A stretch of DNA of 57,792 bases from a virus: positions 1-57,792 of the IMG/VR virus record IMGVR_UViG_3300043420_000463; one strand, given 5' to 3'. The translations under genes were made by a program, and so were the position numbers. Below the pieces are notes generated by a model. It was not told the DNA's origin. It made no database searches and saw only the letters and a program-made list of their open reading frames with translations. Below, one piece after another: positions 6,718 through 14,147 of this stretch. Each line of letters starts with the position of its first letter. The first letter of the stretch is position 1.

Positions 6718-6930
6718 ATGGAACACGATCCTAAGCACCTCAAGCGTAAAGACGCTTTCAATCTATTTTATGAGAGTGTGCTGAAACCAGACCACGAACT
6801 TAGACAGGTGGCCCACGAAACATTATGCTATAATGAATTGATGGAGTGGCGAGACGAGATTCTTGGTTACCTAGATAAGAGAAGAGTTGAAGAGTTTTAT
6901 GGATGGGGTTCTACTGGCGGTTACGATTAA
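6718..6930 (+). CDS. Small hypothetical protein
   Basis: A 70-residue, charged and probably all-helical protein (MEHDPKHLKRKDAFNLFYES...), not recognised. ATG 6718 is preferred because GGGAG lies six bases before it, whereas the upstream in-frame extension has no such site. No membrane segment. Confidence 0.65.
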   Translation: MEHDPKHLKRKDAFNLFYESVLKPDHELRQVAHETLCYNELMEWRDEILGYLDKRRVEEFYGWGSTGGYD

Positions 6931-6967
6931 ACCGTTCTCACATTTCCTTGCCACTCATACGTGGATC

Positions 6968-7057
6968 ATGATAGTAACTGGGGGGTTTATATGTGCTCCC
7001 CTATTCTTTTTCTGTTTGGATAGTCTAGAACATCCAGACAGATACAAACACAAATAA
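6968..7057 (+). CDS. Possible 29-residue hydrophobic micro-protein
   Basis: A short frame MIVTGGFICAPLFFFCLDSL... fits exactly between the gene ending at 6930 and tRNA-Pro at 7058. It has one hydrophobic stretch that could span a membrane. Length and the absence of a clear ribosome site make this uncertain; the rest of 6931-7057 shows nothing else. Confidence 0.3.
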   Translation: MIVTGGFICAPLFFFCLDSLEHPDRYKHK

Positions 7058-7131
7058 CGGGGTGTAGCTCAGTTTGGTAGAGCACTCGCTTTGGGAGCGA
7101 GGGGCCGTAGGTTCGAATCCTATCACCCCGA
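7058..7131 (+). tRNA. tRNA-Pro(TGG)
   Basis: Acceptor CGGGGTG with CACCCCG, anticodon arm CTCGC-TTTGGGA-GCGAG (anticodon TGG), T-arm GTAGG-TTCGAAT-CCTAT, discriminator A. A perfect inverted repeat TTGGATA-CT-TATCCAA follows directly at 7132-7147. Confidence 0.95.
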
Positions 7132-7150
7132 TTGGATACTTATCCAAAAA

Positions 7151-7158
7151 AATAAATA
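7151..7158 (+). promoter_or_regulatory. Late-type promoter box
   Basis: AATAAATA, 19 bases before the glutaredoxin start. It matches the T4-late-like boxes elsewhere, though a glutaredoxin would be expected to be early or middle. Confidence 0.35.
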
Positions 7159-7177
7159 TTATTTTACCGATTAAGAA

Positions 7178-7423
7178 ATGACATTCACTGTTTATTCAAA
7201 ACAAGGTTGTCCATATTGTGAGAGAATCAAGTTGTTATTTGAACTAAACGAATTCAAGTTTGTAGAATATCAATTAGATAGAGATTTCAGTAGAGATGAA
7301 TTCTATGCTGAATTTGGTGAGGGAACTACATTCCCACAGGTTATCATGGGAGACAGTCCTCTTGGTGGATGTACAGAAACAATTAAATATCTACAGGAAA
7401 AAGATATCTGCTGTAATGTATGA
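7178..7423 (+). CDS. Glutaredoxin
   Basis: An 81-residue glutaredoxin with the dithiol active site CPYC at residues 11-14 (KQGCPYCERIK), the cis-Pro motif TTFPQVI and the GGCTETI glutathione-binding end. It reduces disulphides with glutathione, for example in ribonucleotide reductase or host redox proteins. It overlaps the next gene by ATGA. A second glutaredoxin-like gene lies at 22593. Confidence 0.9.
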   Translation: MTFTVYSKQGCPYCERIKLLFELNEFKFVEYQLDRDFSRDEFYAEFGEGTTFPQVIMGDSPLGGCTETIKYLQEKDICCNV

Positions 7424-7611
7424 CTGAAGTAACAGAAAAAGAATTCGAAGATAACTTTGATCAGTACATGGATCGTATTGAGAAGGGTGAAGAGTTTCTT
7501 ATCAGACTTCCTGATGGTCGTGCTGTTGCTGCTGTGCCAGTTGACGAAGAGATCCAAAAGATACTTGACATCATGCCCAACATAGAGTATGATGACGAAG
7601 TTGATTTCTAA
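7420..7611 (+). CDS. Phd/YefM-like antitoxin-family protein without a toxin
   Basis: A 63-residue protein resembling the Phd/YefM antitoxin N-terminal fold: VTEKEFEDNFDQYMDRIEKGEEFLI, then the short strand pair LPDGRAVAAVPV, and an acidic tail. In toxin-antitoxin loci this domain binds DNA and represses the operon. No Doc, RelE or PIN-type toxin lies nearby, so it may neutralise a host toxin or serve as a small regulator; both are inference. ATGA overlap with glutaredoxin. Confidence 0.65.
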   Translation: MTEVTEKEFEDNFDQYMDRIEKGEEFLIRLPDGRAVAAVPVDEEIQKILDIMPNIEYDDEVDF

Positions 7612-7616
7612 ACCTG

Positions 7617-7850
7617 ATGAAACCTGAAGTTTTACTTGAGCGTTTTCCCTATCGTTATGTTACTATCGGTATGCTAGAAAATGGCAAACCCGATTATCGA
7701 ATTCAAAAGTGGCACGACTGGACTAAACGCTATCGTGACATGTATCTTTGTGATAATCAACTCCAGTGTTCCATTGCTATGGAAGACTTTGAATACACTA
7801 AATGGTTAGACCCCGATCCTGAAGTAGGAGCATATCGTAAGTATGATTAG
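7617..7850 (+). CDS. Small hypothetical protein
   Basis: A 77-residue protein rich in aromatic residues (KWHDWTKRYRDMYLC, FEYTKWLDPDPE). Not recognised; no transmembrane segment. It lies five bases after the antitoxin-like gene and overlaps the next gene by eight bases. Confidence 0.65.
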   Translation: MKPEVLLERFPYRYVTIGMLENGKPDYRIQKWHDWTKRYRDMYLCDNQLQCSIAMEDFEYTKWLDPDPEVGAYRKYD

Positions 7851-8127
7851 TTCTAAACTTGCTACAGCAGAAGATGCTGTCCGTGAAGCTTTGATCTATG
7901 CCTTAGAGAAAAAGCGTTATAAGAGTGTCCATGACTTGTTTCAACTCTTAGATACTATTGTTACACTAAAAAATAGCAATAATGACTATGTGTTTTCTTT
8001 AAACACTGATAATATTCCTGGTTATCCAGACATGGTTACCAGTCAAGAAACAGTTGATTACCTCAACAATCTAGGTAATATTAAGATTACCAGCACAAAC
8101 ACTGATGATGTAATTTCTTTTGGGTAA
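7843..8127 (+). CDS. Small hypothetical protein
   Basis: A 94-residue acidic protein (MISSKLATAEDAVREALIYA...), N-terminal half helical. Not recognised. Its TAA stop overlaps the next ATG (TAATG), which suggests translational coupling. Confidence 0.65.
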   Translation: MISSKLATAEDAVREALIYALEKKRYKSVHDLFQLLDTIVTLKNSNNDYVFSLNTDNIPGYPDMVTSQETVDYLNNLGNIKITSTNTDDVISFG

Positions 8128-8303
8128 TGAAAAACTTTCGTATCGTAGAAGAACTTGACAACGGCGAAGAAGTAATTACTTATTTCCAAGTCGAAGAATA
8201 TGAAGACGGTTACTACTATGTCTATAATGACACTGAAGTAGGTCCTTTCCCTACTCTAGATGACGCTGTAGAGGGTGCTCAAGCAGATTTAGTACCTGTA
8301 TAG
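8127..8303 (+). CDS. Small acidic hypothetical protein
   Basis: A 58-residue protein (MKNFRIVEELDNGEEVITYF...), strongly acidic, probably a short beta meander (YYYVYNDTEVGPFPTLDDA). It begins within the stop of the gene before. Not recognised. Coding character is good. Confidence 0.65.
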   Translation: MKNFRIVEELDNGEEVITYFQVEEYEDGYYYVYNDTEVGPFPTLDDAVEGAQADLVPV

Positions 8304-8316
8304 TACACGTCTCGGG

Positions 8317-8496
8317 ATGACGCTAAAAGCGCCCTGGTCGGGATGGGTCATCGACCCCTCGGGTTTCCAGTTTTTCCATAAGAACTGGTGGTGCGGATGG
8401 GACTCTCTCCCGCCTGGTTTCCAAGTTCCAGTTAAAAATTTGGTGGTGGATCCAAAAGACCCCTTCCGTGTGGTTGTTTTCCTGTTTAGCATCTGA
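8317..8496 (+). CDS. Possible 59-residue Trp-rich protein in a GC-rich structured stretch
   Basis: The frame starts MTLKAPWSGWVIDPSGFQFF and has six Trp and many Pro and Phe, an unusual but protein-like composition with an internal near-repeat (DPSGFQFF and PPGFQVPV). The stretch 8304-8548 is richer in G and C than its surroundings and full of short inverted repeats, so it could instead be a structured RNA. GGG directly precedes ATG; no proper Shine-Dalgarno is visible. Two minus-strand frames are also open here but read as shadow. Confidence 0.4.
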   Translation: MTLKAPWSGWVIDPSGFQFFHKNWWCGWDSLPPGFQVPVKNLVVDPKDPFRVVVFLFSI

Positions 8497-8548
8497 AATA
8501 ATAAAACAGGTGGCGAGCCTAGCAGGGAGGAGTGACGCCCTCCCACCC

Positions 8549-8619
8549 GCGGGTATGGTGTAGTGGTAACACGTCATCCTTCCAAGTTGAAATCAGGGGT
8601 TCGAATCCCCTTACCCGCT
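8549..8619 (+). tRNA. tRNA-Gly(TCC)
   Basis: Acceptor GCGGGTA with TACCCGC, D-arm GTGT/ACAC, anticodon loop CTTCCAA (TCC), T-arm AGGGG-TTCGAAT-CCCCT. One T-T mismatch in the anticodon stem. CCA is not encoded. A hairpin GGGAGG...CCTCCC lies just upstream. Confidence 0.94.
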
Positions 8620-8620
8620 T

Positions 8621-8642
8621 CCAGGAGTAATCCTGGTTTTTT
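8621..8642 (+). terminator. Rho-independent terminator after tRNA-Gly
   Basis: CCAGGA (8621-8626) pairs with TCCTGG (8631-8636), four-base loop, then six T. Confidence 0.75.
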
Positions 8643-8665
8643 CTTAATCATAACATTAAAAAATT

Positions 8666-9034
8666 ATGAAACAATTTATTGCTCTTGCTGCTCTCCCCCT
8701 GATGGCAGCACCTGCTATGGCAGGTCCTTATGTGAACATCGAATCTAACACTGGTCTTGTTGGTGGTGAGTATGGCGCTACCCTGATCGAGAACCATATT
8801 GGTTACGAAGGCAAACTGAGTGAGACCGTTACTGGTTACGTTCAGGCTGGTCCTGCTGTTGCTATCCCCAACGGTAGCGACACTGAACTGGAAGTGTCTG
8901 GTAAGTTCGGTATCAACGTTGCTGCTACTGACAACCTGGGCATCTACGGTGAAGTCTGGGGTGCTAGCACCAACGGTCTGGAATTTGATGACTTCCTGAC
9001 TAACTTGAAAGTTGGTGTGAAGTACACCTTCTGA
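8666..9034 (+). CDS. Small outer-membrane-like beta-barrel protein
   Basis: A 122-residue protein with a signal peptide (MKQFIALAALPLMAAPAMA, cut before GPYV) and a mature part of alternating strands (GYEGKLSETVTGYVQAGPAV, KFGINVAATDNLGIYGEVWG) ending LKVGVKYTF. A C-terminal Phe after alternating hydrophobics is the usual outer-membrane barrel signal. Cyanobacterial-type export to the host outer membrane is inferred. It could change host surface or permeability during infection. GC-rich third positions suggest strong expression. It sits alone between two terminators. Confidence 0.75.
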   Translation: MKQFIALAALPLMAAPAMAGPYVNIESNTGLVGGEYGATLIENHIGYEGKLSETVTGYVQAGPAVAIPNGSDTELEVSGKFGINVAATDNLGIYGEVWGASTNGLEFDDFLTNLKVGVKYTF

Positions 9035-9056
9035 TAACCAGTTAGGAAATCGTCAC

Positions 9057-9083
9057 AGAGGGGCTTGACGCCCCTCTTTTTTT
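9057..9083 (+). terminator. Rho-independent terminator carrying the -35 of the next promoter
   Basis: AGAGGGGC (9057-9064) pairs with GCCCCTCT (9070-9077), followed by seven T. The loop is TTGAC, which with the next G forms the -35 hexamer of the hli promoter. Confidence 0.88.
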
Positions 9084-9093
9084 GTTATATACT
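9065..9093 (+). promoter_or_regulatory. Sigma70-type promoter of hli
   Basis: TTGACG (9065-9070), 17-base spacer, TATACT (9088-9093), with ATG 28 bases later. The -35 lies in the loop of the upstream terminator. Confidence 0.75.
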
Positions 9094-9120
9094 ATGTAAA
9101 GATTTACAACTGAAAGTGAC

Positions 9121-9324
9121 ATGACTGTAACTAGTAACGAGCTTGGACAACAAAATATGTGGGCAAAGGAACCGCCCATGGTGTATGAAGAATATAATCG
9201 TAAAGGTCTAATGACCCCCTATCAACGTATCGAGATGTACAATGGACGCTGGGCTATGGTCGGTATTATTGCTGGTGCTATTTCTTATGCTATCACTGGT
9301 AAACTTTTCTTCGGCATCTTCTGA
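9121..9324 (+). CDS. hli: High-light-inducible protein (Hlip)
   Basis: A 67-residue single-helix chlorophyll-binding protein. The signature is in EMYNGRWAMVGIIAGAISYA: Glu/Asn/Arg as chlorophyll ligands and an ExxNxRxAMxG core, preceded by the TPYQRIE approach. Hlips sit in the thylakoid membrane, bind chlorophyll and carotenoid and protect photosystem II assembly; phages carry them to keep the infected host's photosystems running. The first 20 residues are a soluble extension. It has its own promoter. Confidence 0.93.
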   Translation: MTVTSNELGQQNMWAKEPPMVYEEYNRKGLMTPYQRIEMYNGRWAMVGIIAGAISYAITGKLFFGIF

Positions 9325-9332
9325 CAAAGACC

Positions 9333-9361
9333 TTGACAATGACTGAGATTTTGTTTACAAT
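9333..9361 (+). promoter_or_regulatory. Sigma70-type promoter for ferredoxin
   Basis: TTGACA (9333-9338), 17-base spacer, TACAAT (9356-9361). It lies over the start of the 28-residue gene, so transcripts from it would mainly serve ferredoxin and downstream genes. Confidence 0.65.
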
Positions 9362-9425
9362 GACATCCGTTGCCTTCTTCGTTCTGTTGGCAGCGTCTGT
9401 AGAAAAAATTTGTGAGACTTATTAA
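9339..9425 (+). CDS. 28-residue single-helix membrane micro-protein
   Basis: [20 protein letters not shown] followed by a short charged end. One transmembrane helix, size and position (between hli and ferredoxin) typical of tiny membrane proteins next to photosystem genes. Its TAA overlaps the ferredoxin ATG (TAATG), which supports real translation. Function unknown; it overlaps a promoter. Confidence 0.5.
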   Translation: MTEILFTMTSVAFFVLLAASVEKICETY

Positions 9426-9718
9426 TGACTACCTTCAACGTTACTCTCCAATCTCCTGACGGCACTGAAACTAGTTTCGAATGTCCCGATGATCAATACA
9501 TTCTTGATGCTGCTGAGGAGGCAGGTATTGATCTTCCATCTAGTTGCCGTGCTGGTGCTTGCTCTGCCTGTGCTGGTAAGATTCTTTCTGGCACAGTAGA
9601 TAACGAGGAGCAATCCTTCCTTGATGATGAACAAATCGAAGATGGTTGGGTCCTCACTTGTGTGGCGTATCCCACGAGCGATTGTGTCATCCTGACTGAG
9701 CAAGAAGAGAACCTGTGA
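9425..9718 (+). CDS. petF: [2Fe-2S] plant-type ferredoxin
   Basis: A 97-residue ferredoxin with all four cluster Cys in the plant/cyanobacterial pattern [12 protein letters not shown] ... LTCVAYP (Cys-x4-Cys-x2-Cys and the distal Cys). It carries electrons from photosystem I to NADP reductase, bilin reductases or other acceptors. In cyanophages it commonly feeds phage or host reductases; the partner here cannot be decided. No bilin reductase is visible in the window. It overlaps both neighbours by one to four bases. Confidence 0.93.
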   Translation: MTTFNVTLQSPDGTETSFECPDDQYILDAAEEAGIDLPSSCRAGACSACAGKILSGTVDNEEQSFLDDEQIEDGWVLTCVAYPTSDCVILTEQEENL

Positions 9719-9903
9719 GTGCTAATATGCTTGGGCAACTTGGAGTTGCCCTCCAAAGTCTAGATTGGAATGATCTAGAACTAGAAGTGAAAGTGGCAGG
9801 CACCCTTAAGAATGACAAGTTTATTGTCATCAAACCTGTCAAAGAAAAACTTATTTGTAATCCTAACCCTGAACTAAAACAGAAACATGACCCGAGTACC
9901 TGA
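9715..9903 (+). CDS. Small hypothetical protein between ferredoxin and peroxiredoxin
   Basis: A 62-residue protein, not recognised. GTG 9715 overlaps the ferredoxin stop (GTGA); ATG 9727 is the alternative. Mixed strand pattern ([21 protein letters not shown]). It overlaps the peroxiredoxin start by 17 bases. Confidence 0.6.
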   Translation: MSANMLGQLGVALQSLDWNDLELEVKVAGTLKNDKFIVIKPVKEKLICNPNPELKQKHDPST

Positions 9904-10396
9904 AGTAAATTTCGTATTTCGAAACGCTGCTACAAAATCTTTTGAAACTAAAACTACTAGCGATCTTTTTCGTGGTCGTCGAGTAGCGTTGTTCTCACTG
10001 CCTGGTGCCTTCACTCCTACGTGTAGCACTTTTCAACTTCCTGGTTATGATACCAAGTATAAAGAGTTTACCAAGTATGACATTCATGATGTCTATTGTC
10101 TGTCTATTAATGACGGATTTGTTATGAATGCTTGGGCAAAAGAACTGGGTATCATGAATGTAAAAATGATTCCAGATGGAAATGGAGACTTTACTCGTGC
10201 CATGGGAATGCAGGTAGAGAAAGCTAACCTTGGATTTGGTTATCGTTCTTGGCGATATTCTATGGTAGTAGATGATGGAGAAATTCAAGTTATGTTTGTT
10301 GAGGATGGTAAGATTGGAAACTGTCCTACTGATCCTTACGAAGTGAGTGATCCAGACACCATGCTTAACTGGCTAAAGACTAGCAAATATGCTTAA
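9887..10396 (+). CDS. Peroxiredoxin (Prx5/AhpE-like, thiol peroxidase)
   Basis: A 169-residue protein with the peroxiredoxin active site PGAFTPTCSTFQLPGY: the peroxidatic Cys in PTCS with its supporting Thr and Pro, and a conserved Arg later (GFGYRSWRYSMVV). It reduces hydrogen peroxide and alkyl peroxides using thioredoxin or glutaredoxin. The HxxxY and FVMNAWA segments fit the Prx5 group. Its place beside ferredoxin and Hlip suggests protection against oxidative stress from photosynthesis during infection. Confidence 0.88.
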   Translation: MTRVPEVNFVFRNAATKSFETKTTSDLFRGRRVALFSLPGAFTPTCSTFQLPGYDTKYKEFTKYDIHDVYCLSINDGFVMNAWAKELGIMNVKMIPDGNGDFTRAMGMQVEKANLGFGYRSWRYSMVVDDGEIQVMFVEDGKIGNCPTDPYEVSDPDTMLNWLKTSKYA

Positions 10397-10550
10397 GTAT
10401 ATCTTCGCTGAGATCCGCTGGGGTTCTCTATCCCCTCAACAAAAAGAAAAACTCTCTACACTATCTCTAGTAGAGACTTTACGTTCTCCCTACCTTGAGT
10501 ACAAGTACTCTTCTCCTAACCAAACACAAACACTACGGAGGTTCAAATGA
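10389..10550 (+). CDS. Small hypothetical protein of 53 residues
   Basis: MLKYIFAEIRWGSLSPQQKE then a polar Ser/Tyr-rich part ending QTLRRFK. Not recognised. It overlaps the peroxiredoxin end by eight bases and the next start by ATGA, and its last codons contain the GGAGG of the following hli gene. Confidence 0.6.
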   Translation: MLKYIFAEIRWGSLSPQQKEKLSTLSLVETLRSPYLEYKYSSPNQTQTLRRFK

Positions 10551-10672
10551 AATCACCTTTCGGTTTTACCCCTGAGGCAGAGATCCTCAACGCTCGTCTG
10601 GCAATGCTCGGTTTCGTTGCTGGAGTTGGAGCGTATTTGATGACAGGTCAAATCATCCCTGGCATTCTGTGA
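10547..10672 (+). CDS. hli: Short high-light-inducible protein (Hlip), second copy
   Basis: A 41-residue Hlip made of little more than the chlorophyll-binding helix: FTPEAEILNARLAMLGFVAG with the Glu, Asn and Arg ligands, then MTGQIIPGIL. A perfect GGAGG lies seven bases before ATG and overlaps the end of the previous gene, so it should be well translated. It differs clearly from the 67-residue Hlip at 9121 and probably came from a different host hli type. Confidence 0.92.
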   Translation: MKSPFGFTPEAEILNARLAMLGFVAGVGAYLMTGQIIPGIL

Positions 10673-10704
10673 TAAATAACAATTGAATATCGTCGGCGCA
10701 TGAT

Positions 10705-10745
10705 AAAGGGGTCTCTGGCAAAAACCAGAAGACCCCTCTTTTATA
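10705..10745. terminator. Bidirectional terminator between convergent genes
   Basis: A long stem, AAGGGGTCT and CTGG on the left with CCAG and AGACCCCT on the right, and a loop of CAAAAA. The plus strand ends in TCTTTTAT; the minus strand ends in TTTATC. GCATGATA and its complement flank it. It serves the photosynthesis unit and the minus-strand tail gene. Confidence 0.8.
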
Positions 10746-13700
10746 TCATGCTTGGGCTTCAGTCCAAGAGATACGAGCGTCAATCTTAGCAGAAGAGCTA
10801 CCGATGTTTGTAACTCTAATACCAATAACTTCTGGACCATCTGGATAAAGTCCAGTTGGATTTGGAGAAGTTGATGTAGCATAGTTATTTGTACCTCCAC
10901 CTAAAATAGAATTGGAGATTTCTTTAACAGTTGATAAACTATAACTTTGTGGTACAGCATTGCCATCAGAACCACCAGCATAGAATCCATAAATTACTTC
11001 GCCGCCAATGAAATCAACATCAGATCTTCCATCGAAGTTAGAATATTGTGCTAGTGATGTTCCGCCGACTGCTAACCAGTCTGTGCTAATTGTTGGGATT
11101 GGATTTAGTAGTAGTTCTACGAAGAACTGACCCTCAGATAGTACGTCCATGCTACGGAACACTAACTGCATTCTGTTTACAAGTTCTCTTGTACTAAAGT
11201 TTCCAATGATACCATTATCTACTGAAGGTGATAGTCTCAGAGCAAGGATAGAACGAGTCTTATTGTTACCAGTACCAATAGATCTTCTCAATTTAGTACC
11301 AACGGTATAAACATATGCTCTATCTTCGTCATATAAACCATCCATAATAACAGATGAACCCCAGTGTGAGATTTGTGGGACTGATGTCGCTTGAAGAAGT
11401 TCGGCAGAGATTGGTTGAGTAGCACTGTATGTGAATGTTTGAGCAGAACCATTGCTCATTGGTACGAATTTAACTCCAGTTGGATTGGCAGTTGTAACTG
11501 CTTTACTTAGTTTTACTTGAGTACCACTTGGAATACCGCTTACAAAAGTATCGCTATCAATACCAGCACCGATTACTCTTTGACCAATTTGTAGATTTGA
11601 GGAATCAGATACCGTTGCTGTTGATTCTCCTACAGCAACGGTTAAATTGATACCAGATAATTCTCCTGCCTTTTCTCTAACTAACCCAGAGAATTTACCA
11701 CCCTCTACGATTGCTAGAGGTGATAGAGCAGAACCAGTTTCATCGTTGATGAGTGTAATGCCAGTGCCACTATTAGCAATATCAGTAATTTGGAATGAGT
11801 TGGTCGTTTTGCTTGCTACCCAATATCTTTTTCCAGCAACAATGTTTGAAATTGGTCTATCAAAAGTGATTGGTTGGATACCACCTGCAACAATACCACT
11901 GGTATTTGCTACGAATATATTGTTATTTACAATAGAAATAACATCTTGTTTGAAAGTTGTCAACGAAGTGTAGTTGACATACTCATATGTTCCTAAGAAA
12001 TCTGGAGAAACCGCTGTAGTTTTTCTCAATCTTAGCGTTCCTGCTGGCGGGAATTTTAATGGTGCCTTGTCTGTATAGATATCAGTTGATCCAGGAGCAA
12101 TATCCTTGTAGATAGTAACTGCTGGTGGAATTGTATTGACTTCATAACGAGATGGTAGGTTACCAGATCTCATATATGCTTCAGTATTCTGGTTGTTGTT
12201 TGGAATTTTGTGTACATATTGTACGTTGCCGTCTAGAGATCTAAATCCCCAACGAATAAAACCAGCACCATACCAAGAGTAATCCATGTAGAACATTTGC
12301 ATCTTGGTGATGTCAAGTGTGTAACCAGATTTGCCACTACCATCCATACGGTCAATGTTCCACTCGGATTGTAACCATTCAGTTTCTACAGTTTTTGTGA
12401 TTGGAACATTAACAGCAGAAGGTCCACGATAATCTGGGAAGATAATGATTTGAGTGTCAGAAACAATACCATCTACACGGTATGATGAACCACGTAGTAC
12501 TATATAATCACCAGGCTTTAGCTGTTTGGAAAACTTGGTTGGTTCTTGGTTTGCTCCAGAATAACTAGAAACAATAGTGCTTCCTGCTGTGACAGTTGCT
12601 TTGCCAGATAACTGATAGGTGGAAGATCTACGAACAACGCTTAAATCTCCATTGCTATAACGGAAGAAGATACCGTTTTGCTGATCCATCATACCAATTT
12701 CTAGGTTCACTCCGTAAGAATTAATCGGAGTTACTGTATACTCTCCAGAAGCAGTGGATTCTGAAGGAGCAGATGGGACAGTGTATTTAAATTTATAAGC
12801 ATTGATAACTTCTGTTACCTGATGTTCTCCATTGTATAGGTTATCATTGCAGTTTCTAACGTCTACAATTGTGTCTGTTGTGAGATTGTGGGGAACTGCT
12901 GAGACAACGGTTACAGTTGTGCCAGAAGCTGTAATGCTATCAATATTTTCAATAGCAGGAGCAAGAATAGAACCAGTGGAGAATGCTACACCTTTACCAG
13001 ATTGGTAGCGGAAGTATCTTTTTGTTTGTCTAATTGCTTGTTGGTTCTTGGAGGTTGAATTGGTGGAGAACTTAACACCACCATCAAATGCTCTGTGAAC
13101 TGAAGAACCCTGTGGTCTTGGGAAGATTTTAATTGTTCCAGTATTAATAGATCCTGTGGGTTCTAATGTACCAGGAAAATAATAGAATGATGATGGACTT
13201 GTTACTCTAGCAACAGTCCATGATCCGTTTACATTTGTGCCAGAAGATCCTACGATAGCAAACTCGTTACCAACTTCTAGACCATGAGCTTGGTCACACT
13301 CTACTAAAATACTAAAGTCTGCTTGCTTAGTTAGAGTGAGACCACCAGTTCCTGCTCCAATATCAGAACCAGTGTAGTGAATTCCTGTGTAAATAGCAGT
13401 TCTCGAATCATCTTCGATAGATCCTGATCCAGCAGACCAAGAATATTTGGCGGTATAGATAAATTGATTATTAGTTAATCCAAAACCACCACCAGTTCCA
13501 GCGTGATCGATGATGAATACACCATTAGCGCCATCAAAAATTGTGTCTTGAACATAGATTGCCGAACCAGAAGCTGGTAGCGTTGATAAACCAATGTCGA
13601 TAGTGACTTTGATAGTTCTACTATTCGTTGTTGCTTCAACTTGAGTAACAGCAAGAGAATTACTAGACTTATAAGCAAATGGGTTGTTGTTGATCATTGC

Positions 13701-14102
13701 CAACGATTCCCACTTGGTATCCTGAGTACCATATTCAAAGTCAGTATCAATTTGTGACTGTGGTTGTGATACCTTTGACTTGTTTACAGCGTCATGATAT
13801 GTTTCTGCTGGAGTAATAGTCTCCTCAAAGTCATCATAGACAATCTGTAGTTTGTCTGTGTCAGACATTGATGTAGTATCATATGCCAAGACAACTCTAG
13901 TCGTGACAACATTACGAATATCAGTAGAAATTTGATAAGCAGTGGCAGTAAGTTCTGGATCCGAGAAATTGTAGATTACTTTGTTATCAGTAACATTAGT
14001 AATAAGAACTAATTGTTCTCTCTGGATACCACCAGGGATTACTACCTCTCTTTCCGAAGCGTCAAAGAGATAGTAATTACTTTTAATGGATTTTCTCGCC
14101 AT
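10746..14102 (-). CDS. Large virion structural protein, tail-fibre or appendage-like
   Basis: An 1118-residue protein rich in Ser, Thr, Asn and Gly with long beta stretches and no enzyme motif. The N-terminus (SNYYLFDASEREVVIPGGIQ) and the block with LQIVYDDFEE are, from memory, typical of a conserved cyanophage virion protein near the tail-fibre genes. Small repeated beta units such as HGLEVGNEFAIVG and HNLTTDTIVDV suggest interspersed beta-sandwich domains. It is the third gene of a minus-strand unit that includes two other large fibre-like proteins; a late-type box sits 37 bases upstream at 14140-14147. Role: attachment or baseplate appendage, inferred. Confidence 0.75.
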   Translation of the reverse strand: MARKSIKSNYYLFDASEREVVIPGGIQREQLVLITNVTDNKVIYNFSDPELTATAYQISTDIRNVVTTRVVLAYDTTSMSDTDKLQIVYDDFEETITPAETYHDAVNKSKVSQPQSQIDTDFEYGTQDTKWESLAMINNNPFAYKSSNSLAVTQVEATTNSRTIKVTIDIGLSTLPASGSAIYVQDTIFDGANGVFIIDHAGTGGGFGLTNNQFIYTAKYSWSAGSGSIEDDSRTAIYTGIHYTGSDIGAGTGGLTLTKQADFSILVECDQAHGLEVGNEFAIVGSSGTNVNGSWTVARVTSPSSFYYFPGTLEPTGSINTGTIKIFPRPQGSSVHRAFDGGVKFSTNSTSKNQQAIRQTKRYFRYQSGKGVAFSTGSILAPAIENIDSITASGTTVTVVSAVPHNLTTDTIVDVRNCNDNLYNGEHQVTEVINAYKFKYTVPSAPSESTASGEYTVTPINSYGVNLEIGMMDQQNGIFFRYSNGDLSVVRRSSTYQLSGKATVTAGSTIVSSYSGANQEPTKFSKQLKPGDYIVLRGSSYRVDGIVSDTQIIIFPDYRGPSAVNVPITKTVETEWLQSEWNIDRMDGSGKSGYTLDITKMQMFYMDYSWYGAGFIRWGFRSLDGNVQYVHKIPNNNQNTEAYMRSGNLPSRYEVNTIPPAVTIYKDIAPGSTDIYTDKAPLKFPPAGTLRLRKTTAVSPDFLGTYEYVNYTSLTTFKQDVISIVNNNIFVANTSGIVAGGIQPITFDRPISNIVAGKRYWVASKTTNSFQITDIANSGTGITLINDETGSALSPLAIVEGGKFSGLVREKAGELSGINLTVAVGESTATVSDSSNLQIGQRVIGAGIDSDTFVSGIPSGTQVKLSKAVTTANPTGVKFVPMSNGSAQTFTYSATQPISAELLQATSVPQISHWGSSVIMDGLYDEDRAYVYTVGTKLRRSIGTGNNKTRSILALRLSPSVDNGIIGNFSTRELVNRMQLVFRSMDVLSEGQFFVELLLNPIPTISTDWLAVGGTSLAQYSNFDGRSDVDFIGGEVIYGFYAGGSDGNAVPQSYSLSTVKEISNSILGGGTNNYATSTSPNPTGLYPDGPEVIGIRVTNIGSSSAKIDARISWTEAQA

Positions 14103-14139
14103 TACTTAGTGCCTCTAAATAGATATTCTTTGCTCTATC

Positions 14140-14147
14140 TATTTATC
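14140..14147 (-). promoter_or_regulatory. Late-type promoter box
   Basis: GATAAATA on the minus strand, overlapping the stop of the upstream gene and 37 bases before the 1118-residue structural gene. Confidence 0.4.

Noticed and set aside
8289-8577. Two overlapping minus-strand frames in the GC-rich stretch
   Set aside because: They cross a plus-strand tRNA gene or its edge, have no ribosome site and read as Pro/Arg/His-rich shadow.
10671-10678. GATAAATA late-type box after the short hli
   Set aside because: No plus-strand gene follows; a terminator and a convergent gene end lie directly downstream.
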